DNA of 64,000 nucleotides from Polaribacter septentrionalilitoris (GCF_009832745.1 NZ_VRMJ01000025.1:186001-250000); one strand, 5' to 3'. Counted from the stretch's first letter, positions 18,990-29,196 are shown. Notes: generated by a model from the sequence alone, not told the origin. Numbers and translations are program-made.

Positions 18990-21407
18990 ATGATGAAAAA
19001 ATTACTACTTCTTTTATTATTTCTATCAATTTATCTAAATGGATATTCTCAATTTTTCAACGAAAAATCAGGTAAAAATCTACAAAAAGGAATTTCAAAA
19101 TATGAAGGTTATTTTACTTTTTATTACGATGAAAACAAAGACAAAATCTTTCTTCAAATAGATAAAATAAATCAAGATTTTCTATATGTACGTGCACTTT
19201 CAGAAGGTGTAGGTTCTAATGATATAGGTTTAGATAGAGGACAATTAGGAGGTGGTGTAGTAGTATATTTTAAAAAAGCAGGTAATAAAATTTTAATGGT
19301 TCAGCCTAACCAAGATTTTAGAGCAATCACTGATAATATAGAAGAGAAAAAATCGGTAAAAGAAGCATTTGCTAAATCTGTTTTACATGGTTTTGTCATT
19401 AAAGAGACAAAAAAAGATGTGTATTTAGTTGATGCTACCTCTTTTTTTATGAGAGATGCTCACGGTGTTGCATCTAGATTAGCAAGAAATAGACAAGGTC
19501 GTTATAGTTTAGATAAAAGTAGAAGTGCTTTTAATTTAGAACGTACAAAGGCATTTCCCAAAAATGTTGAATTTGATGTATTATTAACTTTTAAAGGAAC
19601 ACCAAAAGGATATAATATTAGAAGCGTAACTCCTGATGCTAGTGCTGTAAGTGTAAACCAACATCATTCTTTTGTTGAATTACCAGATGATAATTACAAG
19701 CCAAGAAAATACGATCCACGTTCTGGTTCTTGGCAAATGAGCTATTTAGATTATTCTACACCTGTAAATGAATCTATCACAAAACGATTTATTTATCGTC
19801 ATCGATTAGAAAAGAAGAATCCTGAAGCAGCTATTTCAGAAGCAGTAGAACCCATTATTTATTATTTAGATAGAGGAACTCCAGAGCCAGTAAGAAGTGC
19901 TTTGTTAGATGGAGGAAGATGGTGGAATCAAGCTTTTGAAGCTGCAGGTTACAAAGATGCGTTTCAGTTTAAAATCTTACCAGAAGGCGCAGATATGCTA
20001 GATGTGCGTTATAATGTTGTGCAATGGGTTCATAGATCTACTCGAGGTTGGAGTTATGGTGCTAACATTTCAGATCCTAGAACTGGTGAAATTATAAAAG
20101 GTCATGTAAGCTTAGGAAGTTTGCGAATTCGTCAAGATTTTCTAATAGCACAAGCTTTACAAGCACCTTACAAAACTAATACTGTTGACGATAATTTTGC
20201 TTTGCAAATGGCAATTGCAAGAATTAGACAATTGTCTGCCCACGAAATAGGACATACTTTAGGTTTCTCTCATAATTTTGCAGCAAGTACAAATGGTAGA
20301 ACTTCTGTAATGGATTATCCACATCCAAAATTTACATTAAAGAATGGTAAAATTGATTTTTCTAATGCATATGATGACAAAATTGGTGCTTGGGATAAAG
20401 TAACTGTAGCATACTCTTATCAAGATTTTCCTAAAGGCACTAATGAAGATTCAGCGTTAAATAAAATTTTAGTTGATGCTTATGCAAGCGGATTAAAATA
20501 TTTATCAGATTCTGATGCAAGACCGCAAGGAAGTGCAAGTATCTCAGCACATTTGTGGGATAATGGAGATAATATTCACGATGAATTGTACAACCTTTTA
20601 AAAGTTAGAAAAAAGGCTATAGCTAATTTCTCTACAGATAATATTAAAACAGGACAACCTTATTCTGTATTAGAAGATGTATTTGTTCCATTGTATTTTT
20701 TACATAGATTTCAAACAGAAGCCACTTCTAAATTAATAGGAGGTTTAGCGTATAGTTATGCTGTAAAAGGAGGTAATCAAACCGTTGTAAAAAGAGTTTC
20801 AGGTACTACAGAAAGAATAGCGCTACAAGCAGTTTTAAGAACAATAGCAGTAGATGAAATTGCAATTCCTAAAGAAAAATTGGAGTTATTTCCACCAAGA
20901 GCTATTGGTTATGGTAGAACCCGTGAATCTTTTAATAGTAAATTGGGTGTTGCTTTTGATCCTTTTTCGGCTGTTGAAACGGCTAGTGAAATGACATTGA
21001 ATTTAGTATTAAATCCACAAAGAATGTCTCGATTAATAGCTCATAAGAGTTTAGATAAAAGACAATTAGGCTTAGATGAGTTAATTGATGAATTGGTGAA
21101 TAAAACGATCAAAAAAAGTCATAAGGATGGGTATTATCAAGAAATCCAAAACGTTATCAATACAAAGGTTTTAGAGCAATTATTTTATTTGGGAGCCTAT
21201 AAAAATCAATACAAACAAGTAAATGCTATTGTTTTATCTAAATTAGATGAAATCAAAAAAATAATTACTGATAAAAAATCAGAAGGTGTTCAAAAAATGT
21301 ACGATGCTGCAATGGTTAAAATGATAATTGGTTATTTGAAAAACCCTACTTCATTTAAAAAAACATCAGCACCAAAAATTCCTGATGGTTCACCCATTGG
21401 GAATTAA
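18990..21407 (+). CDS. Secreted zinc-dependent metalloprotease (DUF5117/DUF4953 type)
   Basis: An 805-residue exported protein with a clear signal peptide (hydrophobic run after MMKK, ending near NGYSQ). The metzincin-type zinc motif [11 protein letters not shown] (His418, Glu419, His422, His428) is complete, followed by a Met-containing turn near SVMDYPHP. The order of an N-terminal DUF5118/DUF5117-like region, the zinc site and a DUF4953-like C-terminal region is that of a Bacteroidota family annotated as zinc-dependent metalloproteases. Its substrate is unknown. No type 9 sorting tail is visible, so it probably stays in the periplasm or is anchored otherwise. It converges on the next gene with a 30-base gap and no clear terminator. 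Confidence 0.88.
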   Translation: MMKKLLLLLLFLSIYLNGYSQFFNEKSGKNLQKGISKYEGYFTFYYDENKDKIFLQIDKINQDFLYVRALSEGVGSNDIGLDRGQLGGGVVVYFKKAGNKILMVQPNQDFRAITDNIEEKKSVKEAFAKSVLHGFVIKETKKDVYLVDATSFFMRDAHGVASRLARNRQGRYSLDKSRSAFNLERTKAFPKNVEFDVLLTFKGTPKGYNIRSVTPDASAVSVNQHHSFVELPDDNYKPRKYDPRSGSWQMSYLDYSTPVNESITKRFIYRHRLEKKNPEAAISEAVEPIIYYLDRGTPEPVRSALLDGGRWWNQAFEAAGYKDAFQFKILPEGADMLDVRYNVVQWVHRSTRGWSYGANISDPRTGEIIKGHVSLGSLRIRQDFLIAQALQAPYKTNTVDDNFALQMAIARIRQLSAHEIGHTLGFSHNFAASTNGRTSVMDYPHPKFTLKNGKIDFSNAYDDKIGAWDKVTVAYSYQDFPKGTNEDSALNKILVDAYASGLKYLSDSDARPQGSASISAHLWDNGDNIHDELYNLLKVRKKAIANFSTDNIKTGQPYSVLEDVFVPLYFLHRFQTEATSKLIGGLAYSYAVKGGNQTVVKRVSGTTERIALQAVLRTIAVDEIAIPKEKLELFPPRAIGYGRTRESFNSKLGVAFDPFSAVETASEMTLNLVLNPQRMSRLIAHKSLDKRQLGLDELIDELVNKTIKKSHKDGYYQEIQNVINTKVLEQLFYLGAYKNQYKQVNAIVLSKLDEIKKIITDKKSEGVQKMYDAAMVKMIIGYLKNPTSFKKTSAPKIPDGSPIGN

Positions 21408-21437
21408 AAGAAAGTGAAGTGTTTCTATTTTAAATTT

Positions 21438-23897
21438 TTATTCAACAAAAATTTTAGAAGTTTTATACATTGGTTTACCCGTTACAGATATTCCTTCAAT
21501 TTCAATAATGTATTCACTTTTAATATCAGAAGTAAAAAAAGAAATCTCTACAGGCTTGTTTCTAGTTACAATAATATTTGGAGCCCAATGAAGTGTAGTT
21601 CTAGCATCAGGTTTTGTTTGTTCTTCTATTCCATTAATATGGTCTGGAGCATAAAATTCTTTAGCAGTGTAAAAACCTGTTGCTTTATAATTTGTAATTC
21701 CTGGTTCTCTATCTATAAATCCGTCAGAACCACTTTTAGAGTATATTGAAATAACAGGAACGCTACTACTAAAAATAGCAATTTCAGGGCCAACCAAAAC
21801 ATCTACAAAAGAAACTTCAGCAGCTGGTATTCCACTCAATTCAATCGCTTCAATTGGCAGTTCGTTGTATAAAATTAAAGGTTCTAGATTACGCTGTCTG
21901 TTCACCCTTATTTGATCACCTACAACTGTTAAGCTTCCTATTGTAGCTAATAAATTAAAAATGTCCCCAAAAGAATTACTAGTTTCACTTAAATCTGTTC
22001 TATTAAAGGTATTTCCGTAAGAAGTCCTGTCACTCATTTCTTTATTTCTTTTGTTTTCAGCCGTTTTTAATTTAGCTTTTATCACTACTTCGTTCAATAC
22101 GTTTTCAGACTTTAGGAATTCATTTTTAAGCCCTTGTAACTTTTTTTGTTGTTCTGTATAGGGTTTTATGAAAATTTCAAGTTGTTCTTTATTTGTAGAA
22201 GATTTTTTAAAAGAAGTTTCCAATTTTTTTTCGCCTAATTTTGGTGTAATAATTACTTTTTTATCTTCCTTTTTTTTAGATTTAAAATTGTTAAGCCTAG
22301 CTTCTACTATTATAGGAATGCTACCAAAAAACACAAAAGGTCCGTAAGAATAATTACCTAGACTATCTGTTTCTTTTATAGGTTCTTGTTTAAATAACCC
22401 CCCAGCAGGAAAAGTTAATCTTGTGTATTTTGGCTGAGAGTTTTTAGAAGATCTTATAGAAGTTACGTTTCCTTTAACCATAAAACCTTTTTCAGGTTTG
22501 TATTGTAGTGTATCTAATTTATCTACTAATAATTCTTGCCATGTAAATTTTCTCCAACCGTTTGTAAGCATGATTAAGTCTAATAAATATTTGCTTTTTC
22601 TTATTTCATTGTTATTAAAAAAGTAGTTAGGGTTTTTAATTTTACCTCTTAAATCAGAATTTAACAACAACCAAGTTTTTATATTTTCAGCAAATTTTTC
22701 TTTTGGTAAAGTGTTTATATTTTTAACTGATATAGAAAGTTTACTAGGTATTATAGTATCTAGACTGTTTTTTACGCTTATTTTTAAATTTACTTTTTTT
22801 CTAATTCCATAATAATCTTTTTCTTTTTCAATGTATATTTTTGGAGTATTTGCTTCTTTATAAACAAACACTAAACGTTCACAAACAGGATGTAAATTAC
22901 TATCAAATAAAGTTATATGAATAACTCCATCATTAATTTGATTTACAGGGATTTGTAATGTTTTTTTATCAAAAGTATCTTTAAATTTATGATTGTATAT
23001 TAATTTTCCTCTTTCGTGAATTAACAAAGAACTACCTAATAAGCCATTAGCTGTATTTGTATTTACGGATATGTATATTTTTTTATCAGAATTTACAACA
23101 TTCAATACAAAACCTTTATCTAGGGCTTTAGGTAATTTATACTTAAAAGTATTGTTATTGTGTGTAAGCTTTGCAAAATAACTTTTTCCATTTTCAGGAA
23201 TAATAGAAAATTCGCCCAAACCAAATTTAGTAGAAGTAAAACTAGTTATTATTTCATTATTTTCATCTATTATATTTCCTTGAACATTCAGTTTATCATA
23301 AATTTCATTTTTTAATTTAAGAGCAACCTTGTTCATTAAACCATTTACTAAATAACCACCTTGAGGATAAAAATTTAAATCTGGTTTAAATGTGGCCTCT
23401 TTATTAGAAACCTTTATGTCAACTTCTTTAGGTTTTTTTTCAGTAATTTCATTATCGTAAGACCAAATAATTATTTTTTTTTGAAAGAAATAAACATCAC
23501 TTTGGTTTCTCATATAATTAGTATATGCTTTTATTTTATAAGTTCCAGGTTTTATACGATTAGATAATTTAAAATTCCCTGCCGTACTTAAACTATTCAT
23601 AAATAGTTTTTTCCTGTCAATAAGGCTATCTTTTTCATTTCGTAATTCTACATATGCTAATAGACTTTTATTTGATTTTTGATGAGTAATTCCGTTAACT
23701 AAGTATGCTGTAAACCAGATGTTATCTTCTTTGTTGTAGTAAGTTTTGTCAGAATGAACGTATACTTTTTCTGGATAATTTTCTAAACTATATTTATGTA
23801 AAGTTTTAACAAGGTCTTTATCTAGATTCGTTTGTGCATTTGTAAATACAGAAAAAGTAACAAAAAAAGTGATTGAAAAGAATCTTAAAATATTCAT
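21438..23897 (-). CDS. Large envelope protein with MG-like domains and a C-terminal plug-like region
   Basis: An 819-residue exported protein with signal peptide (ends near FTNAQ). The N-terminal part (PEKVYVHSDKTYYNKEDNIWF) is typical of alpha-2-macroglobulin-like MG domains found in many Bacteroidota outer-membrane proteins. It also has a carboxypeptidase-regulatory-like beta fold in the middle (about residues 470-560) and, near the C-terminus, a segment resembling a TonB receptor plug (ILYNELPIEAIELSGIPAAEVS then VLVGPEIAIFSS). No beta-barrel follows, so it is not a full receptor. Related proteins are often labelled plug-domain or carboxypeptidase-like proteins; the function is unknown. 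Codon use is as AT-rich as in the neighbouring genes. Confidence 0.75.
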   Translation of the reverse strand: MNILRFFSITFFVTFSVFTNAQTNLDKDLVKTLHKYSLENYPEKVYVHSDKTYYNKEDNIWFTAYLVNGITHQKSNKSLLAYVELRNEKDSLIDRKKLFMNSLSTAGNFKLSNRIKPGTYKIKAYTNYMRNQSDVYFFQKKIIIWSYDNEITEKKPKEVDIKVSNKEATFKPDLNFYPQGGYLVNGLMNKVALKLKNEIYDKLNVQGNIIDENNEIITSFTSTKFGLGEFSIIPENGKSYFAKLTHNNNTFKYKLPKALDKGFVLNVVNSDKKIYISVNTNTANGLLGSSLLIHERGKLIYNHKFKDTFDKKTLQIPVNQINDGVIHITLFDSNLHPVCERLVFVYKEANTPKIYIEKEKDYYGIRKKVNLKISVKNSLDTIIPSKLSISVKNINTLPKEKFAENIKTWLLLNSDLRGKIKNPNYFFNNNEIRKSKYLLDLIMLTNGWRKFTWQELLVDKLDTLQYKPEKGFMVKGNVTSIRSSKNSQPKYTRLTFPAGGLFKQEPIKETDSLGNYSYGPFVFFGSIPIIVEARLNNFKSKKKEDKKVIITPKLGEKKLETSFKKSSTNKEQLEIFIKPYTEQQKKLQGLKNEFLKSENVLNEVVIKAKLKTAENKRNKEMSDRTSYGNTFNRTDLSETSNSFGDIFNLLATIGSLTVVGDQIRVNRQRNLEPLILYNELPIEAIELSGIPAAEVSFVDVLVGPEIAIFSSSVPVISIYSKSGSDGFIDREPGITNYKATGFYTAKEFYAPDHINGIEEQTKPDARTTLHWAPNIIVTRNKPVEISFFTSDIKSEYIIEIEGISVTGKPMYKTSKIFVE

Positions 23898-24031
23898 GTA
23901 ATGTAGGTCATAGCAATTTAACTCGTTAAAAATAGAATTATCTACAATAGAAAAAAATTAAATGTTGAAAAACACTTCATTTTTTTTGAATAACACTTTA
24001 AAAACGCTATTTTAGATTACAAATAATTAAG

Positions 24032-25051
24032 ATGATAATTGATTTAATATCAGATACAGTAACTAAACCAACCAAAGAAATGTTAGATGTAATGATGTCT
24101 GCTAAAGTTGGTGATGATGTGTTTAACATGGATCCTACTGTAAATGTATTGCAAGAAAAAGTAGCCAATTTATTTGGAATGGAAGCAGCACTTTTTTTTC
24201 CTTCTGGAACTATGGCAAATCAAACAGCTATTAAAATTCACACACAACCTGGAGATATGGTAATTTGTGATAAATATGCACATATTTATAATTATGAAAG
24301 TGGAGGAGTGGCTTTTAATTCTGGAGTAACCTGTAAATTAATTGACGGAAATAGAGGTATGTTTACAGCATCGCATATAAAAGAATTAGCTTCTGTAAAG
24401 CCAGAAATTTATTTACCATATACAAAATTAGTTAGTATTGAAAATACAACAAATAAAGGAGGTGGAGCTTGTTGGGATTATTCTGAAATTGAAAAGATTT
24501 ATCAAATTACAAAAGAAAATAACTTAGCGTTTCATTTAGATGGTGCTCGTTTATTTAATGCTTTAGTTGCTAAAAATGAGACACCAAAACAATATGGAGG
24601 CTTGTTCGATACTATTTCTATATGTTTTTCTAAAGGGTTAGGAGCTCCTGTGGGTTCTATGTTGTTAGGTACAAAAAATCATATTAAGAAAGCTTTACGC
24701 ATTCGAAAGTTATTGGGTGGTGGAATGAGACAAGTTGGTTTTTTAGCAGCAGCAGCAAATTATGCTTTAGATCATCATGTAGAACGTTTAGCAGAAGACC
24801 ATCAAAAAGCAAAAGAAATTGCAGAAGTTTTAGAAAACTGCTCTTACATCACTAAAATAGAACCTGTAGAAACAAATATTTTAATTTTTTATGTAGATGA
24901 TGCAATAGGTGCAGATAATTTTATTGATAAAATGGCATCAAAAAATATTCTTTTAACTCCTATGGGAGAAGGAAAAATTAGAATAGTAACACATTTAAAC
25001 TATACTGATGAAATGCACGAAATTTTGCTAAAAGAATTAAAGAACTTTTAG
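24032..25051 (+). CDS. ltaE: Low-specificity L-threonine aldolase
   Basis: A PLP enzyme of the GLY1/LtaE family that cleaves L-threonine or L-allo-threonine to glycine and acetaldehyde. The N-terminus [14 protein letters not shown], the motif [12 protein letters not shown], the aromatic region near the cofactor ([13 protein letters not shown]) and the Schiff-base Lys201 in [14 protein letters not shown] are all as expected. The length of 339 residues is normal. Its stop overlaps the stop of the convergent gene by four bases. It stands alone on the plus strand. Confidence 0.94.
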   Translation: MIIDLISDTVTKPTKEMLDVMMSAKVGDDVFNMDPTVNVLQEKVANLFGMEAALFFPSGTMANQTAIKIHTQPGDMVICDKYAHIYNYESGGVAFNSGVTCKLIDGNRGMFTASHIKELASVKPEIYLPYTKLVSIENTTNKGGGACWDYSEIEKIYQITKENNLAFHLDGARLFNALVAKNETPKQYGGLFDTISICFSKGLGAPVGSMLLGTKNHIKKALRIRKLLGGGMRQVGFLAAAANYALDHHVERLAEDHQKAKEIAEVLENCSYITKIEPVETNILIFYVDDAIGADNFIDKMASKNILLTPMGEGKIRIVTHLNYTDEMHEILLKELKNF

Positions 25052-25533
25052 AAATAAAAACGCACAATTGGCGAAAAAGGTGAAGCATAAACACTCTTGT
25101 TTTCATCATATAAAACATCATATCTAAACCCAAATGCAAACCTTCCTTTATTGTAAGCAGCTCCTAAATATAAAGCAGGGAAACTAGTATTAGAACTTCC
25201 AGTAGAATCTCTCTGAGTGGCAAAAGATTGCTCAAATTCACCAGAAAGTTGAATTCCTATAATCGGAATTTGATATAAAGAAATGATACTACCTCCGTAA
25301 ACATTTGTAGTAAAAGCACCAATTTCCGTGTAAATGTAATTTACACCAGCACCTAATGAGAAACCATTTTTAAAGTCATAAACTGCACTTGGAGAAATTC
25401 CTATGGTGGTTTGAGAACCAAAGCCTAAAGTAAATCCTCCACCAAAACGCACATTCTCCCAAAAATCAGATTTTTGTTGAGAAACAATTGTCAGTGAGAA
25501 ACTAATACATAATAGGATAAAAATTTTCTTCAT
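25048..25533 (-). CDS. Small outer-membrane beta-barrel-like protein
   Basis: A 161-residue exported protein with a signal peptide ending near SLTIVSQ. The rest is alternating short beta strands with glycines and aromatics and ends in a terminal Phe (IVRFYF), which is the usual C-terminal signal of small outer-membrane barrels. Proteins like this are often mislabelled alpha-ketoglutarate decarboxylase in databases; nothing here supports that enzyme. It is the last gene of an ECF sigma factor operon and may be its target or a co-regulated envelope protein. Confidence 0.75.
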   Translation of the reverse strand: MKKIFILLCISFSLTIVSQQKSDFWENVRFGGGFTLGFGSQTTIGISPSAVYDFKNGFSLGAGVNYIYTEIGAFTTNVYGGSIISLYQIPIIGIQLSGEFEQSFATQRDSTGSSNTSFPALYLGAAYNKGRFAFGFRYDVLYDENKSVYASPFSPIVRFYF

Positions 25534-25541
25534 AAGGCTAA

Positions 25542-26156
25542 CTAATTAAGGTTGTCTAATTTAGCCAATTCTTTATAATTTCTATTGAGTTTTCTTAATA
25601 AAATTCCGTAAAGTAATTGATAAAATAACCATAGAACTCCCAAAATTAAAAATGTTGCTATTAATGTAGAGACAGCGATTAATAGTATTTGTTTGGTATT
25701 GAATTCATCAAAATTAACATTAATGGTGGCAATCGTAAAAACAAGCATTACTAGCGCCATATAGCTTAAATTGAACAAAACATAATTTCTTACTGTTTTT
25801 CTGGTTTTTATAATTTTTTTCATTAACATTTTAGTAGAATCAATAGTTGAGATTTTAATATAATTTTGATAAAACATCCATAAAAAATAAAAAAGAATGA
25901 CATATGCAGCTATTTGCGAGTAGAACACAAAATCTTCTAGACCCAATTTTTCATATTCTTTTAAGGCTTCATCCATATCAATGAAAAAATACATTGAGTT
26001 TAAAATTACAAATTCTAAAACTCCTATGATAAAAATCCATTTTACGATTGATGACGATTTTGAATGCGCCATTTTATAAATTTCAATTGATGAAAATTTA
26101 CTAGTCTCTTCTGGTTGATTTTTCCAGGCTTTTTTATAATTATCTAATACATCCAT
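25542..26156 (-). CDS. Multi-pass membrane protein, candidate anti-sigma partner
   Basis: A 204-residue protein with a soluble N-terminus of about 38 residues (MDVLDNYKKAWKNQPEE) followed by four predicted membrane segments (about 38-60, 80-100, 125-148, 158-182) and a basic C-terminal tail. It starts three bases after the sigma factor stop, so the two are co-translated or nearly so. Position directly downstream of an ECF sigma factor and the cytoplasmic N-terminal region suggest an anti-sigma role, but no recognised anti-sigma domain or zinc motif is visible. Confidence 0.7.
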   Translation of the reverse strand: MDVLDNYKKAWKNQPEETSKFSSIEIYKMAHSKSSSIVKWIFIIGVLEFVILNSMYFFIDMDEALKEYEKLGLEDFVFYSQIAAYVILFYFLWMFYQNYIKISTIDSTKMLMKKIIKTRKTVRNYVLFNLSYMALVMLVFTIATINVNFDEFNTKQILLIAVSTLIATFLILGVLWLFYQLLYGILLRKLNRNYKELAKLDNLN

Positions 26157-26159
26157 AAA

Positions 26160-26654
26160 TTATGGGTTTAGTATATTTTTTAATTTCTCTTTGGCTCTAT
26201 TCATCTTAACTCTTGCGTTTACAGATGAAATACCTAGTGTTTCAGAAATTTCTTTATACGGTTTATCTTCAAGATATAAGAAGATTAAGGCTTTGTCAAT
26301 ATCATTTAATTTACGAATAGCTTTGTATAAAGCTTTTAGCTGACGTTCTTCAGTATCATCATAAACGTTTGATTTTATTTTAAACGCAACATCACTTATA
26401 TCTTGAGTTTTTACTCTTCTTGTCGATTTTCGATATAGAGAAATTGCTGTATTCAAAGCAACTCTATACATCCAAGTGCTAAATTTTGAATCGCCTCTAA
26501 ACTTTGAATAGTTTTTCCAAAGTTGGATGGTTATTTCTTGAAACAAATCATTATGAGCATCTCTACTTGTGGTGTATAACCTACAAATTTTGTGCGCTAT
26601 ATTTTGATTTTTTTCAAAGTCCGATAAAAATTTAGTTTCTAAATCTTTCTGCAC
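26160..26654 (-). CDS. ECF-type RNA polymerase sigma factor
   Basis: A 164-residue sigma-70 family protein. Region 2 is visible around ARNDLFQEI-like text (AHNDLFQEITIQLWKNYSKFRGDSKFSTWMYRVALNTAI, abbreviated here as about residues 33-72) and region 4 as the helix-turn-helix KPYKEISETLGISSVNARV (about 130-148). Sigma regions 1 and 3 are absent, as is normal for ECF factors. It heads an operon with a four-pass membrane protein and a small beta-barrel, and diverges from the CarH-like regulator. The inducing signal is not visible; the membrane partner suggests envelope stress. Confidence 0.92.
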   Translation of the reverse strand: MQKDLETKFLSDFEKNQNIAHKICRLYTTSRDAHNDLFQEITIQLWKNYSKFRGDSKFSTWMYRVALNTAISLYRKSTRRVKTQDISDVAFKIKSNVYDDTEERQLKALYKAIRKLNDIDKALIFLYLEDKPYKEISETLGISSVNARVKMNRAKEKLKNILNP

Positions 26655-26723
26655 TCCGTTATAGTTAGTTTATATAATAAGTAGCGTAAAATTATGAAAT
26701 GTTACAATTTTGCTAAAAAATAT

Positions 26724-26757
26724 TTTGTTTAATTATTTTGTTTTAAATTTGTTCAAC
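26724..26757 (+). promoter_or_regulatory. Promoter and putative operator of the CarH-like regulator gene
   Basis: TTG (26725-26727), a 16-base spacer and TAAATTTG (26744-26751) form a Bacteroidota promoter that would start near 26757. Three related sequences overlap it: TTTGTTTAA at 26724, TTTGTTTTAA at 26737 and TTTGTTCAA at 26748. The same motif occurs twice in the crtI promoter, so it may be the operator of this regulator. Confidence 0.5.
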
Positions 26758-26772
26758 TCAAAAATAAATTCA

Positions 26773-27666
26773 TTGAACAATATTAAGCAAGATTTTACAA
26801 TAAAAGACCTTGAAAATATTTCGGGTATTAAAGCACATACTATTCGTATTTGGGAAAAGAGGTATGATTTATTACAACCTAAAAGAACAAACACGAATAT
26901 AAGATATTATTCTCATGATAGTGTGCAGAAGCTTTTAAACATTGTTTTATTAAATAAAAACAATTTTAAAATATCTAAAATTGCTAAAATGTCTGATGAA
27001 GAATTGCTAATGCAATCTCGAGAATTGGCATTTAGTGATGGAATAAATGATGAAGCTATTAATTCTTTTAAACTGTCAATGTTTCAGTTCGATAAGGTTT
27101 TATTCAACAATACATACAACAAGCTTTTACATAAGAAAACCTTTCGAGAAATATTTAAAGATGTTTTTATCCCTTTTTTAACTCATATTGGTCTACTTTG
27201 GCAGACAGATACTCTTCTCCCTGCGCATGAGCATTTTATTTCTAATTTAATTGCTCAAAAAATACAAATAAATACTGAAAAATTGCAATACAGTATATCA
27301 AACTCTAACAAAACTTTCGTATTATTTTTACCAGAAAATGAAATTCATGAGTTAGGTTTGTTATATTTGAACTATGAATTAGTTTTAAGAAGCAATCATA
27401 CAATTTATCTTGGGCAAAGTTTACCATTAGACAATTTAGATTATTTCTTTAAAAACGGCAGAGAAATTTGCTTTGTAACTTCAATGACTGTTATGCCATA
27501 TGACGATAAAATTGAAGATTATTTTAGAGAAATTGATGATATTTTAGATAATACCAAACATGAGCTTATTGCTATAGGTAGAAAAACATCTTTAGTAGAA
27601 AATTTAAAGTTCAAATCTAATATTACATTTCACGATAGAGTCTCTGACTTGTTAAAAGAATTATAA
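26773..27666 (+). CDS. CarH/LitR-like MerR regulator with B12-binding domain (TTG start)
   Basis: A MerR-type winged helix (IKDLENISGIKAHTIRIWEKRY) is followed by a helical bundle and a Rossmann-like domain that match adenosylcobalamin-dependent photoreceptors. The bundle keeps the W-x9-EH motif (Trp in LLWQTDTLLPAHEHF), and the Rossmann domain keeps ExHxxG (ENEIHELG), whose His is the lower cobalt ligand in CarH. I start at TTG 26773 because the predicted promoter lies at 26725-26751 and leaves no room for the upstream frame that begins at 26710. In known CarH systems the dark, cobalamin-bound tetramer represses carotenoid genes and light breaks it up. The gene is directly upstream of crtI-B-Z-Y on the same strand. 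Confidence 0.85.
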   Translation: MNNIKQDFTIKDLENISGIKAHTIRIWEKRYDLLQPKRTNTNIRYYSHDSVQKLLNIVLLNKNNFKISKIAKMSDEELLMQSRELAFSDGINDEAINSFKLSMFQFDKVLFNNTYNKLLHKKTFREIFKDVFIPFLTHIGLLWQTDTLLPAHEHFISNLIAQKIQINTEKLQYSISNSNKTFVLFLPENEIHELGLLYLNYELVLRSNHTIYLGQSLPLDNLDYFFKNGREICFVTSMTVMPYDDKIEDYFREIDDILDNTKHELIAIGRKTSLVENLKFKSNITFHDRVSDLLKEL

Positions 27667-27683
27667 TTTTTTTTTACGATATC

Positions 27684-27716
27684 TTGTTTGTTTAATATTT
27701 TGATATATTTGTTTAA
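27684..27716 (+). promoter_or_regulatory. crtI operon promoter with putative CarH operator repeats
   Basis: TTG (27684-27686), 17 bases, and TATATTTG (27704-27711) match the -33/-7 consensus. Two identical 9-mers TTTGTTTAA lie at 27687-27695 and 27708-27716, exactly 21 bases apart (two helical turns), overlapping the promoter so that a bound repressor would block polymerase. Confidence 0.6.
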
Positions 27717-27727
27717 CAAAGTATTAT

Positions 27728-29194
27728 ATGAATAAAAATATACACATTATTGGCTCAGGTTTTTCTGCGCTTGCAGCTTCAAGCTATTTAGCGAAAGCAG
27801 GGTATAAGGTAACTGTTTTAGAGAAAAATAGTACCTTAGGAGGAAGAGCTAGACAATATAAAAATAAAGGCTTTACGTTCGATTTAGGTCCATCTTGGTA
27901 TTGGATGCCAGATGTTTTTGAACGTTTTTTTGCTGATTTTGGCAAAAAACCTTCAGACTATTACACACTAGATAAATTAAGTCCAGGTTACGAGGTGTAC
28001 TTTGGTAAAAAAGACTCAATTAAAATTTCTGATAAATTAGATGAAATTTACGAAACATTTGAAAAAGAAGAAACAGGAAGTAGTAAACACTTGAAAGCTT
28101 TTTTAGATTCTGCAAAATCCAATTACGATACTGCTATTAAAGATTTGGTATACAAACCAGGTGTTTCACCTTTAGAATTAGTAAATGCTACAACAATAAC
28201 AAGAGTTTCTCAGTTTTTTTCTACCATTAGAAAACAAGTTAGAAAAAAAATTACTAATCCAAAATTGATTCAGATTTTAGAATTTCCTGTTTTGTTTTTA
28301 GGTGCAAAACCAAGCAATACTCCTGCATTTTATAATTTTATGAATTATGCTGATTTTGGCCTGGGCACATGGCATCCAAGAGGTGGAATGTACAAGGTTA
28401 TAGAAGGTATGGTTACATTGGCTAAAACTTTAGGAGTAGAATTCCAAACAAACGCTAATGTTGAAAGAGTTTTAGTTGATACAAAGAAAAATGTTTCTGG
28501 TTTAATTGTAAATGGTGAAAAAATTGAAGCTAATTTGGTTTTGAGTGGAGCAGATTATCATCATACAGAGCAATTGTTAGACAGTAATTACAGGCAATAT
28601 TCAGAATCTTATTGGAACAAAAAAACATTTGCACCATCATCATTGCTATTTTATGTAGGTTTTGATAAAAAAATTAAAAATGCATGTCACCATACGTTGT
28701 TTTTTGATACTGATTTTGACGAACATGCCAAAGAAATTTATGATCAACCAAGTTGGCCAAAAGACCCTCTTTTTTATGCTAACTTTACCTCAATGACAGA
28801 TAAAACTTCTGCGCCAGAAGGAAAAGAAGCTGGTTTTTTTCTTATTCCTTTAGCTCCAGGAATTGAAGATACAGAAGAATTAAGAGAAGAATATTTTCAT
28901 AAGATTATTGATCGATTTGAAAAATTAACTAATCAAGAAGTAAAAAAATATGTTATCTTTAAAAGGTCTTTCTGCGTAAATGATTTTACAAAAGAGTATA
29001 ACTCTTACAAAGGAAATGCTTACGGAATGGCAAATACGTTATTGCAAACAGCATTTTTAAGACCAAAAATAAAAAGTAGTAAAGTTAATAATCTGTATTT
29101 TACAGGACAATTAACAGTTCCAGGTCCAGGTGTTCCACCAGCACTAATATCAGGTAAAATTGCTACAGAATTAATCCTTAAAAAACAAGCATAA
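27728..29194 (+). CDS. crtI: Phytoene desaturase
   Basis: CrtI converts phytoene to lycopene by four desaturations, using FAD. The N-terminal dinucleotide-binding motif is HIIGSGFSALAASSYLAKAG (residues 5-24), followed by GGRARQYKNKGFTFDLGPSW. The C-terminus has YFTGQLTVPGPGVPPALIS, the bacterial phytoene dehydrogenase signature. The length of 488 residues is normal. It is the first gene of the crt operon, and the next gene begins two bases after its stop. Confidence 0.96.
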   Translation: MNKNIHIIGSGFSALAASSYLAKAGYKVTVLEKNSTLGGRARQYKNKGFTFDLGPSWYWMPDVFERFFADFGKKPSDYYTLDKLSPGYEVYFGKKDSIKISDKLDEIYETFEKEETGSSKHLKAFLDSAKSNYDTAIKDLVYKPGVSPLELVNATTITRVSQFFSTIRKQVRKKITNPKLIQILEFPVLFLGAKPSNTPAFYNFMNYADFGLGTWHPRGGMYKVIEGMVTLAKTLGVEFQTNANVERVLVDTKKNVSGLIVNGEKIEANLVLSGADYHHTEQLLDSNYRQYSESYWNKKTFAPSSLLFYVGFDKKIKNACHHTLFFDTDFDEHAKEIYDQPSWPKDPLFYANFTSMTDKTSAPEGKEAGFFLIPLAPGIEDTEELREEYFHKIIDRFEKLTNQEVKKYVIFKRSFCVNDFTKEYNSYKGNAYGMANTLLQTAFLRPKIKSSKVNNLYFTGQLTVPGPGVPPALISGKIATELILKKQA

Positions 29195-29196
29195 CT

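Noticed and set aside
23957..24012. Short frame upstream of ltaE with several Thr codons as a leader peptide
   Set aside because: Only three Thr in 17 codons, not clustered at the end, and threonine aldolase is a degradative enzyme with no reason for attenuation.
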